DNA of 64,000 nucleotides from Gammaproteobacteria bacterium (GCA_016744995.1 JADGDG010000019.1:1-64000), one strand, 5' to 3'. Counted from the first letter of the stretch, positions 54,291 through 62,752 are shown. Notes: generated from the letters alone by a model not told the origin. Numbers and translations: made by a program.

Positions 54291-54494
54291 CTTTGGAAAA
54301 CAACTGTAGAACCTGCCAAGACTGGAGCTACAGTTTACAAAACAGGTGTTTAAACACCCAGCATAAAATTAACTTGTCTATATAAGCCCGCTAAGAAAAG
54401 GAACATTAATTTTCTAAGGGAGTCACTACACTGATTTTTCCCATGGATTGAACAGTTCTGCAGAGCTTTGCTCCATATCAGAAATATTTCTAGT
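54234..54494 (-). repeat. Long imperfect direct repeat, copy 2 (pairs with 37922-38180)
   Basis: The same order as copy 1: tRNA-Leu fragment, noncoding block, and the 3' end of a coding region, here the natural end of vapC. Length differs by only two bases over 260. This copy is the probable source form, since the tail belongs to the VapC family. Confidence 0.85.
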
Positions 54495-54857
54495 CACAAC
54501 GATACATTGACTGACAAGTCCTGAAACTGCAATTAATCCATCCATTGTAGGCAGCGGTTTCCCCAATAATTCAGATTTTCCCTGCATTTTCCCCCATTCT
54601 GCTGCAATAGAAAAACTGATTGGAATTATGCGGCCCTCAAAGCGTTTTTTTAAATCATCTTCTATCCATAATCGAAGTTTTTGTTTTCTGATTTGGTTCG
54701 ATGCTTTTTCAATGCCCTTTTCAATTTCACCAAATGTCAGAACACTGAGGTATAAAGAATTTTCATCTTGCTCTTCTAACCATGAAATAACATTTTCATC
54801 TGGTTTTGGTTTGATCATTTCAGAAATTACGCAAGTATCCAGTAAATATTTCACCAT
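54426..54857 (-). CDS. vapC: VapC-type PIN-domain ribonuclease toxin
   Basis: 143 residues. Y-L-L-D-T-C-V-I-S-E-M-I with the first acidic residue at D7, E44-E-region (F-G-E-I-E-K-G), P-T-M-D-G-L-I-A-V-S with D, and T-R-N-I-S-D-M-E near the end. The closing N-P-W-E is typical of FitB/VapC toxins. Partner antitoxin overlaps by 7 bases. The last 20 codons lie in the long repeat shared with the ligase at 38.1 kb. Confidence 0.92.
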   Translation of the reverse strand: MVKYLLDTCVISEMIKPKPDENVISWLEEQDENSLYLSVLTFGEIEKGIEKASNQIRKQKLRLWIEDDLKKRFEGRIIPISFSIAAEWGKMQGKSELLGKPLPTMDGLIAVSGLVSQCIVVTRNISDMEQSSAELFNPWEKSV

Positions 54858-55105
54858 TCAATTTCTCTGGGAAAATCATTATTACGTGAAATATCTAATT
54901 CAGCATCTGCCAAAGGTGAATCTCTGAAAAAATTGACAAGACTGTTTTTAGGTTTTGTCATTGCCTCATATTCCTTATATGAAAGAACAACAACTGCATT
55001 ATGGCCATGCTTGGTCACAATTTGAGGTTCATCAGCCATTGCTGATTCTACTAGTTGGCTAAATTTACTTTTAGCATCCTGAAGTTGCCAAGTTGTATGC
55101 TTCAT
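54851..55105 (-). CDS. Phd/YefM-type antitoxin of the vapC toxin
   Basis: 84 residues: W-Q-L-Q-D-A-K-S-K-F-S-Q-L-V-E-S-A at the start, I-V-T-K-H-G-H-N-A-V-V-V-L-S-Y-K-E-Y-E in the middle, the Phd/YefM pattern, and a C-terminal F-L-R-D-S-P-L-A-D-A-E-L-D-type toxin-binding tail. Precedes and overlaps vapC. Confidence 0.92.
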   Translation of the reverse strand: MKHTTWQLQDAKSKFSQLVESAMADEPQIVTKHGHNAVVVLSYKEYEAMTKPKNSLVNFFRDSPLADAELDISRNNDFPREIEW

Positions 55106-55147
55106 ATCATCTCTCCTTACACAAATAAAACCAGTCAGACTAGACTG

Positions 55148-55175
55148 TATTTGATATTTAAATAAATGTCAAATA
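55148..55175. promoter_or_regulatory. Candidate vapBC operator
   Basis: TATTTGA (55148-55154) and TCAAATA (55169-55175), a perfect 7-bp inverted repeat with a 14-base AT-rich spacer, 43 bases before the antitoxin start. Fits binding of an antitoxin dimer. Confidence 0.45.
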
Positions 55176-55308
55176 TACTTATGTTAAATTCTATTTATGA
55201 AGCCCTGGTTCTGGGCAAGAAGGAAACTCACTTCAGTTTTGAAAGGCAGGGTTTCAACTAATTATTCAGGCAACTCATTAATAAAACGTAAGCTGCCTTT
55301 TTGGGCTA

Positions 55309-55410
55309 TCAAGAATTTATCAGGCTGTTGCGAGCAGTAAGAACCAACAAACACGTTCTTAGATTTTCGAGTGCTTTAAGAGCTGAATGATTGTCTTTTT
55401 CTTCACTCAT
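55309..55410 (-). pseudogene. N-terminal relic of a DUF4011-type helicase
   Basis: A 33-codon frame starting M-S-E-E-K-D-N-H reads A-L-K-A-L-E-N-L-R-T-C-L-L-V-L-T-A-R-N-S-L and stops. It resembles the L-E-x-W-R-x-x-L-L-D-L-T-x-R-N-x-L start of large DUF4011/DUF3320 helicases found in defence islands. The rest is gone. The match is by pattern only. Confidence 0.45.
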
Positions 55411-55453
55411 TTTTCATTTATCTGGAAACCTTTGAATTTTCAACAATAAAAAA

Positions 55454-57814
55454 CTACTTGATAAATTTAACGTAGCCTGAAGCAATAAGCTGATTAACTG
55501 ATTTTGTTATTTGTTTAAAGCGTACTTTGTCCTGTAAAAATAATTGACTCGTCTTTTTCAGGACTAATTGGTAAGGTCTACCACTTCTCTTTGTCTGATG
55601 AGAGACTGGTAACTTCATCTCATCAATAATACGATGAATGTGCATTCGTCTGTTTCCATTAAGCGGCCAGATTTTTTCCTGTGCATTTTTTGCCTGCAAA
55701 AAGAGATTTAAAGCCTGGCAATCATTGCATGCACAGTGGTTACTATCCATTATTGACCAGTCACCTGGTTTTCTTGTCCCCTTTTGCAATTCTGAATATA
55801 AAAGTTCATACAATTGCTGTAAAGCATCCTGATAAAACCAATGTACTAGCTCTTTCTGTTGATAAACCAGCTTAAATGATAGCAAGAAGCTCACCAAACC
55901 AATCGATGGATAAACGCTCTTATGAGCCAGAAGGTAATGAATCAACTCATTATGAATTGATTGGTTTAAAGCAGTTTGAGTTGTCTTTATTAGCTCTTTT
56001 ATAACTTTAAAGCGCTCAACTGCTTGCTCAGATAGTTCAGCATTCTGAAAAGCGTCTAATTGAATTTTGTCACTCTTCTGTATAACCTGCCATTGGTGAT
56101 TCATCATCCAGTTGGTTAACTCACTATGAGGTCCACTCTTAGCGATAGATAATCGACTTACGATTTTATCCAATGCTTCAATGGCAATGACTCTTTCCTG
56201 ATAAGAGTGATCAGTATGCCAGTGTTTTAATACGTCAATACACCACTTTGCACCATAAATTATTTCCAATGAGATCAAATAAGGGATAGATGATACGGTG
56301 AGTGCTTTATGATTCAGCTCTTTAATTAGTTCATAAGCCAGTCGGGCATCTTTAATTTCAGACGCTAATCTTAAAACCCGGTTATAATCCGCAGATTTGG
56401 CCTCACGGTGTAAACCTGACCAGTCTTTGAGTAGATTTTTAACACATTTTTTAAACTGACTTTTGGTTAAAACATTTATCTGGGCCAATAATTCCTCGAC
56501 TACTTTAGCTGGATTAAATTCAAGCAAAGCATTGTAATGCTCCGCTTTTTGCCACATCACAATTGCGGCCCGGTGATACCAATAGTCCATGGTATCACCC
56601 CAGTTACCCATATAGCCTTCATACTCTTTTTCAAAAGGCTTGCATTCATTATTAGCCTTTGTCCAGCAAATGGAATCATCCAGAACGGGTAAGGCGGGGT
56701 AATTAATTTTTTTACCTGTCTCATCACGCCAGTGGCGAATTTCAGTTTCATCAACGAGTAATTCCAGCAAGTCTACAGATTCATCATCAGACTCATCTCC
56801 ATCATCTTCCTCCTCATCATCTTCATACCAATCTCCATAGCGAGGGCTATAATTTTCACTATAAGACATCTCACAATCCCAACACTCATGAATATCAGCC
56901 AGCGTCAAAAAGATTTCCAGCTCATTGTAACTTGCAGTCTGTAATAATGCCTGAGCACGAATTTGATCCTTTGCTTTGAGGTTCTCCCATTTTAGGCCTT
57001 TGGGTGTATATTCATGATCCAGCAGATAAATTAATTTATTGCAGGATGATGCTCGATAAGAATGAGTCTGTCGGGGCTGTTGAAAATAATCAGCAACGGC
57101 TTTATCCAATGAATGCTGAGCCTGATTTGTGATCGTCAGCAGTGATGTGTTTATATCCTGTTTAAGGCTCAAGTTATAAGTCAAAGCAACTCGATAGCCG
57201 TCAGTGACCAGTTTAACCTCATGCTGACAATCTGCATAAAATGCTATGAATGTTAACTTGTTGTCTGGTGCAGAGGTACTGGGGTAGCGTTTGCTATCAC
57301 CCTGGTTTTCAACCAGTAATGTCCCACCCCGATAACTGGAAGGTAAGAGAATAACCAGTGTTGCAATCATATTCTCTTCTTTTTCTGTGTCCTGATGAGA
57401 GTGAAAAAATTGTCCTTTTTCATAGATAAGGAAGTTATGCAATTGTGCTTTCAACTGCTGGTTCTCTTGCAGTCCCAATTCTTTTTTTAGTTCCATTAAT
57501 GCCGGATTAAGGGTTTTATTCCAACGTCGCTTATCAATTTTAATATGACTTTTAGGAATTTCCCAAACATTACGCACCTTTGGATCGAGAATTGTTTTAT
57601 CCTTTAAGCCATATTTTGCAGGTCTGGCGCACTTGATCAATGCTTTTGCTTTGGCTGGCTTAATGGGTAGTTTTAATTGCCCGAAGGTTTTTATTTCAAT
57701 GTTTAAATTGTCATAATCAGTCATCATTCTGGCCGAAAAATTTCCGCTGAACTGCAACTGATTTAAAACATTGGTAATTTTATCAAGAGCTTGCTTGTGT
57801 TGGTAATTGGGCAT
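55454..57814 (-). CDS. Large 2OG-Fe(II) oxygenase of a fungal-like family
   Basis: 786 residues. The N-terminal third is a 2-oxoglutarate/Fe(II) dioxygenase of prolyl-hydroxylase type: iron ligands H-Q-D at about 134-137 (F-F-H-S-H-Q-D-T-E) and H near 196 (C-Q-H-E-V), with R of G-Y-R-V-A-L near 206 for 2-oxoglutarate. The remaining 550 residues have no recognised domain. They include an acidic run near 330-350 and a C-terminal N-H-C-A-C-N-D-C-Q-A-L-N with R-S-G-R-P-Y-Q-L-V. To my recollection this layout is common in fungal predicted proteins. It follows a TOTE-type primase-helicase gene in the same direction (74-base gap). The substrate is unknown. Confidence 0.78.
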   Translation of the reverse strand: MPNYQHKQALDKITNVLNQLQFSGNFSARMMTDYDNLNIEIKTFGQLKLPIKPAKAKALIKCARPAKYGLKDKTILDPKVRNVWEIPKSHIKIDKRRWNKTLNPALMELKKELGLQENQQLKAQLHNFLIYEKGQFFHSHQDTEKEENMIATLVILLPSSYRGGTLLVENQGDSKRYPSTSAPDNKLTFIAFYADCQHEVKLVTDGYRVALTYNLSLKQDINTSLLTITNQAQHSLDKAVADYFQQPRQTHSYRASSCNKLIYLLDHEYTPKGLKWENLKAKDQIRAQALLQTASYNELEIFLTLADIHECWDCEMSYSENYSPRYGDWYEDDEEEDDGDESDDESVDLLELLVDETEIRHWRDETGKKINYPALPVLDDSICWTKANNECKPFEKEYEGYMGNWGDTMDYWYHRAAIVMWQKAEHYNALLEFNPAKVVEELLAQINVLTKSQFKKCVKNLLKDWSGLHREAKSADYNRVLRLASEIKDARLAYELIKELNHKALTVSSIPYLISLEIIYGAKWCIDVLKHWHTDHSYQERVIAIEALDKIVSRLSIAKSGPHSELTNWMMNHQWQVIQKSDKIQLDAFQNAELSEQAVERFKVIKELIKTTQTALNQSIHNELIHYLLAHKSVYPSIGLVSFLLSFKLVYQQKELVHWFYQDALQQLYELLYSELQKGTRKPGDWSIMDSNHCACNDCQALNLFLQAKNAQEKIWPLNGNRRMHIHRIIDEMKLPVSHQTKRSGRPYQLVLKKTSQLFLQDKVRFKQITKSVNQLIASGYVKFIK

Positions 57815-57888
57815 ATTATTTTCTCAATCGGTAGCCTTGTTATGGTCTGACAATAACTATTCATAGGCTAATTGTTTTCTTGTACAGC

Positions 57889-60291
57889 TTATCTATCTTT
57901 GAAAAGCTTCGTTTGAATCAAAGTATTATTACCTTTAAAGGAAATTGAGTATCCCATCGCTTCATAACCCTTGATTCGCTTTTGAAACATTCGCCTCAAC
58001 ATGGGCAAAGTTTGATCAACATAATCGTAGACAGTCACTCGTTCTTTACCAGTAAATTGACGATGAATACGCCCGACATATTGAGCTAAAGACCCCTTCC
58101 AGGAAATGGGTAATGCCAGAAGTAAAGTGTCCAATTTTGCCAGGTCAAAGCCTTCGCCTATATATTTCCCCGTTGCTATGATCACCTGAGTCTCATTTAA
58201 TGATTCCATCGCTTCCTTTCGTTCTTTTACTTTCATCGCTCCACGTAAAACCTGGGAACTTATTTTTCGTTCATCCAGAAGTTCCCCCAACATAACAGCA
58301 TGTTCTCTACGCTCTGTTAGAACAATAGGATTTCTGTTATTTTTAACTTCTTTAACCACATCATCAATGATCTGTTTATTCCGATCTGGATATTCCATGA
58401 GCCAACGATAAACATCAGCAATATGTGGTCTTGTTTCATTATTTAACAATTCAACTGGAGGTATAGTATTAAGTTCAGTAACCACAACCTGTTGTTCAAA
58501 TTGCTCACGTGCATCCGATTTTACAGTGTGACGAATTGACCCAGACTGCATAAAAATAATGGGTTCATGACCATCTTGTCTTTGGGGGGTTGCAGTGATC
58601 CCAAGAACATATCTAGCATGAACTTCACTCAATAATCGATCATAGTTTGGTGCTGAAATATGATGGCATTCATCTATTATTATTTGACCATAATCGAATA
58701 AGTGTTGATCAACTGAATTATCTTTTCGATTTATCATACTCTGATAGGTGGCAACATCTATCTGGCTCGTTGGTTTCCGTTTTCCACCACCCATGACGCC
58801 AACATCAACACAATCTAAAAACATTTCTAACCGTTCTCTCCATTGATCCAACAATTGACGATTATGAACAAGTATCAGAGTATTTACTTTTCTTTTATAA
58901 ATCAGACCTATGGCTACTACAGTTTTACCAAATGCTGTTGGAGCATGAAGGATACCAACATCAAACTTACTCAGTTCAGTAACGGCTTTCTTTTGATCTT
59001 TACGCAATTCACCTTTAAACTGAATTTTCTCAATTCTTTTCCCTATTTTCCGCTTATCATCAAATTCCACTGAGATTAATTGCTGTTCCAATATGACAAG
59101 CACATCATCTAAACAGCCCCGAGGTAAGGATAAATAACCTTGTTCAATATGAGCAAGACAAATAAATCGGGGAATACCATGGGTTGAGAATTTTAAGGCC
59201 TGAGTTTTAAAAAACTCTGGATTCGAAAAACTGGCAGTACGTTTCAGGTGAGCCAGTAAAGTTTGTGGTAATACATCAGTAGAAATATAGATTTTATTGG
59301 CTAAAACAATGGTCAATAGTTTTGGACAACCTGGAATTTTGTCTTTAACTATGGGTAAACTTTTTTCCCATGGTTTCAGTTCTTCCTCTTCAATTACTTT
59401 ACCTCTATCCACTATTTTCAGACATTCATACACCTGATTTACATTGAGTCGATTAAGTGAAGCAAGAAATGCCCATTGATCGGGCCAAGCATTAAAATTT
59501 AAATCAATAAATACACTATTTCCAGACTGTCTGGGAACCAACTGCAATGGTAAGGCTATCAGGTTTCCAAAGCCCCCATCAGGTAAAATATCCTGATTAG
59601 GGAATAGTCGATCATATGAATCAAAAGATAAACCAACATGTTTTTCCATAGCTTTGTCGAGCAAAGCAAAACCAAAATTTCGTGCATCTTTTGCCGGAAC
59701 AGACTTGTCGAAGAAAATCCAGATATGAGCTCCATTTCCTGAACGAGAACGTTCAAGGGCAAAAGGAATGTTCCATGTCAGACAAGCTTCAGAAAAAGCA
59801 GTCACATCAGCTTGCCAATCTGACTTATCAAAATCAACTGCTAATAAACAGCACTCATTATTATTTAACAAAGGATAAAAGCCAATAGTCTTTTTGCCAG
59901 ACAAATGATCATAAATTGCCTCATGATCTAGGGACATGAAGGAACGATATCTACATTCGCTACACTTAACCTTGGGTTTAGCACATATTATTGGTTGCCA
60001 CTCATTTACACAGGCTACAGAATAACCACTTCTACCCTGTTTATTTTCCCAACGAGTTGCATAGATATCTTTACGTCCCTGAAATAATTGAGCAAACAGA
60101 TCAACCTTTTGGTCTGTGGAAAGTTTATAATTATGGAATTTCTGGCTGAAATTATTACCAATTGATCTATAAGAAAAAGCCTGATCAAGCAATTGTTTCT
60201 TTTGAGAAAGCAAATCAGCCTTCTCTTGTTGTAATTCGTACAGACGCTGATCAATTACTTCTAATTCACGGGTATTTGGATTGATTTCCAT
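57889..60291 (-). CDS. TOTE-type primase (AEP) / superfamily 2 helicase fusion
   Basis: 800 residues. A coiled coil at 1-40 is followed by an archaeo-eukaryotic primase-like domain of the kind named after TOTE conflict systems: catalytic V-D-F-D near residue 153, G-N-G-A-H-I-W-I-F-F, and G-G-F-G-N-L-I-A-L-P-L-Q. The second half is a helicase: Walker A A-P-T-A-F-G-K-T near 451, D-E-C-H-H near 540, T-A-T-P and Q-Y-V-G-R-I-H-R (motif VI). Four Cys at 107-115 and upstream (C-S-E-C) may bind zinc. Both enzymatic sites look intact. The family is proposed to act in mobile-element conflict; the adjacent oxygenase may be its partner. Confidence 0.85.
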   Translation of the reverse strand: MEINPNTRELEVIDQRLYELQQEKADLLSQKKQLLDQAFSYRSIGNNFSQKFHNYKLSTDQKVDLFAQLFQGRKDIYATRWENKQGRSGYSVACVNEWQPIICAKPKVKCSECRYRSFMSLDHEAIYDHLSGKKTIGFYPLLNNNECCLLAVDFDKSDWQADVTAFSEACLTWNIPFALERSRSGNGAHIWIFFDKSVPAKDARNFGFALLDKAMEKHVGLSFDSYDRLFPNQDILPDGGFGNLIALPLQLVPRQSGNSVFIDLNFNAWPDQWAFLASLNRLNVNQVYECLKIVDRGKVIEEEELKPWEKSLPIVKDKIPGCPKLLTIVLANKIYISTDVLPQTLLAHLKRTASFSNPEFFKTQALKFSTHGIPRFICLAHIEQGYLSLPRGCLDDVLVILEQQLISVEFDDKRKIGKRIEKIQFKGELRKDQKKAVTELSKFDVGILHAPTAFGKTVVAIGLIYKRKVNTLILVHNRQLLDQWRERLEMFLDCVDVGVMGGGKRKPTSQIDVATYQSMINRKDNSVDQHLFDYGQIIIDECHHISAPNYDRLLSEVHARYVLGITATPQRQDGHEPIIFMQSGSIRHTVKSDAREQFEQQVVVTELNTIPPVELLNNETRPHIADVYRWLMEYPDRNKQIIDDVVKEVKNNRNPIVLTERREHAVMLGELLDERKISSQVLRGAMKVKERKEAMESLNETQVIIATGKYIGEGFDLAKLDTLLLALPISWKGSLAQYVGRIHRQFTGKERVTVYDYVDQTLPMLRRMFQKRIKGYEAMGYSISFKGNNTLIQTKLFKDR

Positions 60292-60383
60292 ATTGTCCCT
60301 ATTAACCAGTTTTTATTTCTAAAACTTTTATACCATGCTGCAAACTACTAAGTATTTTTTATCAATAAAACCAAGGACACTTA

Positions 60384-60860
60384 TTACTCCTCTGCCAACT
60401 CACGAACCTTTTGAAGAATTGAATCACCAAAATAAATATCTGATACTGATAACAATTTAAGCAAAGGGGATATTTCAGAAATAAGTCCATGCTGTTTAGC
60501 CATTAAAAGAATGCCCAGACTTCCCATAACTTCTAAACCATTTAGGTAAGCAATTTTTTTAGCTTTCGCATCATCAATAAGTAATAAATCAGCAGACAAT
60601 GAGGAATACAAAGCCATAGCTTCTAATTCTCCATATCCTAATCCCTCAGGTTTATTAATAGGGAATTCATCCATTGAAACAGATTTGACTCGATTTTTTA
60701 AAAATTTTATTAGCTTATTGGAACCAATTTTACCATCAATACATACCTCTTCATAAACGGCTGTTGGTACGTATGCTTCACCAAAAAGTGATTCCAGTAA
60801 TAAAAGAGAATCACATACCGCCAATGAGACTAGTGCAGAGCTATCAGCAATTATAATCAT
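60384..60860 (-). CDS. PIN-domain toxin, DUF3368 family
   Basis: 158 residues: I-I-I-A-D-S-S-A-L-V-S-L-A with D6, L-G-Y-G-E-L-E-A-M-A with the middle acidic residues, L-L-I-D-D-A-K-A-K-K-I-A, and G-S-L-G-I-L-L-M-A-K. This is the DUF3368 group of PIN nucleases. Start overlaps the stop of the UPF0175 gene (ATGA, 4 bases), as usual for this toxin-antitoxin pairing. Confidence 0.88.
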   Translation of the reverse strand: MIIIADSSALVSLAVCDSLLLLESLFGEAYVPTAVYEEVCIDGKIGSNKLIKFLKNRVKSVSMDEFPINKPEGLGYGELEAMALYSSLSADLLLIDDAKAKKIAYLNGLEVMGSLGILLMAKQHGLISEISPLLKLLSVSDIYFGDSILQKVRELAEE

Positions 60861-61120
60861 GAAGTATGTAATTTTTCAAAGCGATTTAAATCTGCTTCAA
60901 TTTCATCAGGATCAATGTTCGAATGTGGAACTTTATTTTCTTTACAGGCAGCAAGAAATGTATAAATATCAACTCCTGCAAACTCACAAGCTGCTCCACG
61001 AGATAATTGCCCAGATTGAAATAATAATATAGCTCCATAGAGCTTCAGTTTTTTTGCCAGAGATTTAGTATCTTGTTTTGGAGGTAAACAATGATCTGGA
61101 AATTCAATAGTCAGTTGCAT
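60857..61120 (-). CDS. UPF0175-family antitoxin
   Basis: 87 residues with A-I-L-L-F-Q-S-G-Q-L-S-R-G-A-A-C-E-F-A-G-V-D-I-Y-T-F, the ribbon-free HTH pattern of UPF0175. Partner of the PIN toxin downstream. Confidence 0.87.
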   Translation of the reverse strand: MQLTIEFPDHCLPPKQDTKSLAKKLKLYGAILLFQSGQLSRGAACEFAGVDIYTFLAACKENKVPHSNIDPDEIEADLNRFEKLHTS

Positions 61121-61595
61121 TTAATAAATATCCTATTAACAATTTTACGAAAAAAATGAAAAGCTATTGCTTTAAACAACAAACTCCCATTTGATACGAC
61201 TCATTATAAATATAGCTGATTCCGCTTCTAATAAATACTCATAAATGAATGAAGCATTAAATTTAACATCATTCATCAACATTGAAAACATAAAAAGTAT
61301 ACACATGGGACAGACTTAGGTAGGTGGATTTTAATATTTATCAAGTGTCAATTACGTCTACATAAGAAAAAAATTAAAAAAAAAATTAAAAATCGAGATA
61401 AGCTATTGATTTTAAATGGTGTCCAGGGCCGGAATCGAACCGGCACAGTGTTGCCACCGAGGGATTTTAAGTTCTTCGAAAACAAGCTACAAAGACTACA
61501 AGCAAAGGCTTTGTGAAAAACACAATTGGTAGATATTCTACCACAACAATAAATCGTTAATTTTCAACTACCAATTTTCATTATAAATAACTTGC
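61121..61595. other. Intergenic region with tRNA-Leu fragment D
   Basis: About 475 bases between the UPF0175 and brnA genes. Apart from the tRNA-Leu fragment at 61416-61472 and an A-rich stretch just before it (61365-61395) I see nothing. Confidence 0.5.
61416..61472 (-). repeat. tRNA-Leu(UAA) 3'-half fragment, copy D (att-like)
   Basis: The best-kept of the four copies: T-arm GGTTCGATTCC, variable arm GGTGGCAACAC and anticodon loop CTTAAAATCC on the minus strand; one change near the acceptor end (GGACACCA). Closes the block that holds vapBC, the oxygenase, the primase-helicase and the PIN/UPF0175 pair. Confidence 0.8.
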
Positions 61596-61883
61596 TCAGT
61601 GTGTTGATACATATTTACGTAACACTTCATCAAGACGTGTCTGCCAGCCTTTTCCACTGGCTCGGAAATACTCCAGAACATCAGGTGAAAGACGTATACT
61701 GACCGCTTGTTTGGGATTAGTAGATTTTGGACGACCACCTTTGTTCTTTATACTGGCACGCATTTCTTCCTTACTTAAAGGTCGTTCATCTTCATCTTTA
61801 CCATCCCAGACGAAATCACCTTCAGGTGGTGGATTAGCGGTTGCGTTTAATGCTTGCTTAGAAGCTGTTTTCAAGCCATTCAT
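61596..61883 (-). CDS. brnA: BrnA-type antitoxin
   Basis: 95 residues when started at ATG 61883 (M-N-G-L-K-T-A-S-K-Q). Ribbon-helix-helix C-terminal part: K-Q-A-V-S-I-R-L-S-P-D-V-L-E-Y-F-R-A-S-G-K-G-W-Q-T-R, the BrnA signature. A longer frame to 61955 exists but only runs inside brnT. Starts 26 bases before the brnT stop, in the usual toxin-first order. Confidence 0.92.
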   Translation of the reverse strand: MNGLKTASKQALNATANPPPEGDFVWDGKDEDERPLSKEEMRASIKNKGGRPKSTNPKQAVSIRLSPDVLEYFRASGKGWQTRLDEVLRKYVSTH

Positions 61884-62130
61884 GATAAACCTCTCTTTCT
61901 TCACGACTGGCACGTCTGAAACTAATAATTCGTTCACCATTGTCTGAATGAACAACAGTCAGAACCGCCAGATAATCAAATACATAAGCAAACGACTGGA
62001 CTCTTTCTTCATTATTTCTTAATACATCAATATCCAATCTCAATGGATTCCGAAGAACATAATCTGCATTCGCAAAATCAAGCCCATGTTTAAAAAGGTT
62101 TTTCTGTCGTTTTACTTCATCCCATTTCAT
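61858..62130 (-). CDS. brnT: BrnT-type ribonuclease toxin
   Basis: 90 residues from ATG 62130 (M-K-W-D-E-V-K-R-Q-K-N). Family pattern: K-N-L-F-K-H-G-L-D-F-A-N-A, then V-V-H-S-D-N-G-E-R-I-I-S-F-R-R-A-S-R-E-E-R, with the catalytic R residues of the RelE-like fold. The longer frame to 62166 would cover the palindromes that look like the operator. Confidence 0.92.
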   Translation of the reverse strand: MKWDEVKRQKNLFKHGLDFANADYVLRNPLRLDIDVLRNNEERVQSFAYVFDYLAVLTVVHSDNGERIISFRRASREEREVYHEWLENSF

Positions 62131-62139
62131 ACAAGTTAG

Positions 62140-62149
62140 TGTATATACA
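62140..62149. promoter_or_regulatory. Candidate brnTA operator, proximal palindrome
   Basis: TGTATATACA, a perfect 10-bp palindrome 10 bases before the brnT start. The same word recurs inside the site at 62177-62188, 38 bases away. Confidence 0.5.
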
Positions 62150-62176
62150 TAAACAATTATAGTCAAGTTCTAACCT

Positions 62177-62188
62177 TTGTATATACAA
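62177..62188. promoter_or_regulatory. Candidate brnTA operator, distal palindrome (MarR-operator-like)
   Basis: TTGTATATACAA, a perfect 12-bp palindrome followed by CTAC. The stretch to 62192 is nearly the same as the half-site phrase of the MarR operators at 12277-12298 and 12753-12776, so it could be bound by BrnA, by that MarR protein, or both. Confidence 0.45.
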
Positions 62189-62428
62189 CTACATATTTAA
62201 ATCATGGGCATTTGTAAATATTAGCCAAGGTTTTAATAAACAAACTATCTTGAATACAAGAAATTAATTATCGTACAAATAAAGAATTTCAATTGATGGG
62301 TGGCCATAACTGAGCTGCCTGAAGAACATAAAATAGGCTAATACTATACCCCATAGAAAAAAGCTTAATTTACCTGCCATCATTAAGTAAACCTGACCTA
62401 CTGGCGAAGTGTGGAACAAGCCAGATTT

Positions 62429-62457
62429 ATTGTTAAACAATATTTGTTAGCAACAAA
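62429..62457. promoter_or_regulatory. Candidate parDE operator
   Basis: Two perfect palindromes with the same arms: ATTGTT-A-AACAAT (62429-62441) and TTTGTT-AGC-AACAAA (62443-62457), centres 15 bases apart, followed by a direct repeat ATGCTATT (62457-62464 and 62467-62474). They lie 43 bases before parD. Confidence 0.55.
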
Positions 62458-62500
62458 TGCTATTTGATGCTATTGTAATAATAAAGAAGGAGAATATATT

Positions 62501-62752
62501 ATGGCCTCAATGAGCGTTTCTTTATCAGATCAAATGCGTGGCTTTATAAAAAGCCGGATAGAATCTGGTGACTATTATAATGAAAGTGAATATATACGTG
62601 ATTTAGTTAGAAAAGACCGTGAAAAACTTTCAGAGGAAAAACAATTTTTAAGTCTGCTAAGACAATCAGAACAGAGTGGCACGAGTGACCACAATGTTTT
62701 GGATATTATGAAAAATGTTAAGGAAAGACTTATAAATAATGGCAAGCTATAA
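62501..62752 (+). CDS. parD: ParD-type ribbon-helix-helix antitoxin
   Basis: 83 residues: M-S-V-S-L-S-D-Q-M-R-G-F-I-K-S-R-I-E-S-G-D-Y-Y-N-E-S-E-Y-I-R-D-L-type RHH start and a polar C-terminal half that binds the toxin. A good ribosome binding site (AAGGAG) precedes the ATG. Overlaps parE by 14 bases. Confidence 0.94.
   Translation: MASMSVSLSDQMRGFIKSRIESGDYYNESEYIRDLVRKDREKLSEEKQFLSLLRQSEQSGTSDHNVLDIMKNVKERLINNGKL

Larger units (their letters stand above)
55106..55453. other. Intergenic region with vapBC operator and helicase relic
   Basis: About 350 bases: the vapBC operator near 55148-55175, a relic of a DUF4011-type helicase at 55309-55410, and unassigned sequence between. Confidence 0.5.
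62131..62500. other. Divergent intergenic region between brnT and parD
   Basis: About 370 bases with operators at both ends: two TGTATATACA palindromes near brnT and two TTGTT/AACAA palindromes near parD. The middle 230 bases have no recognised content. Confidence 0.5.

Noticed and set aside
37922..61472. Complete tRNA-Leu genes
   Set aside because: At all four places only the 3' half is present and the 5' stems cannot be formed, so these are fragments and not tRNA genes.
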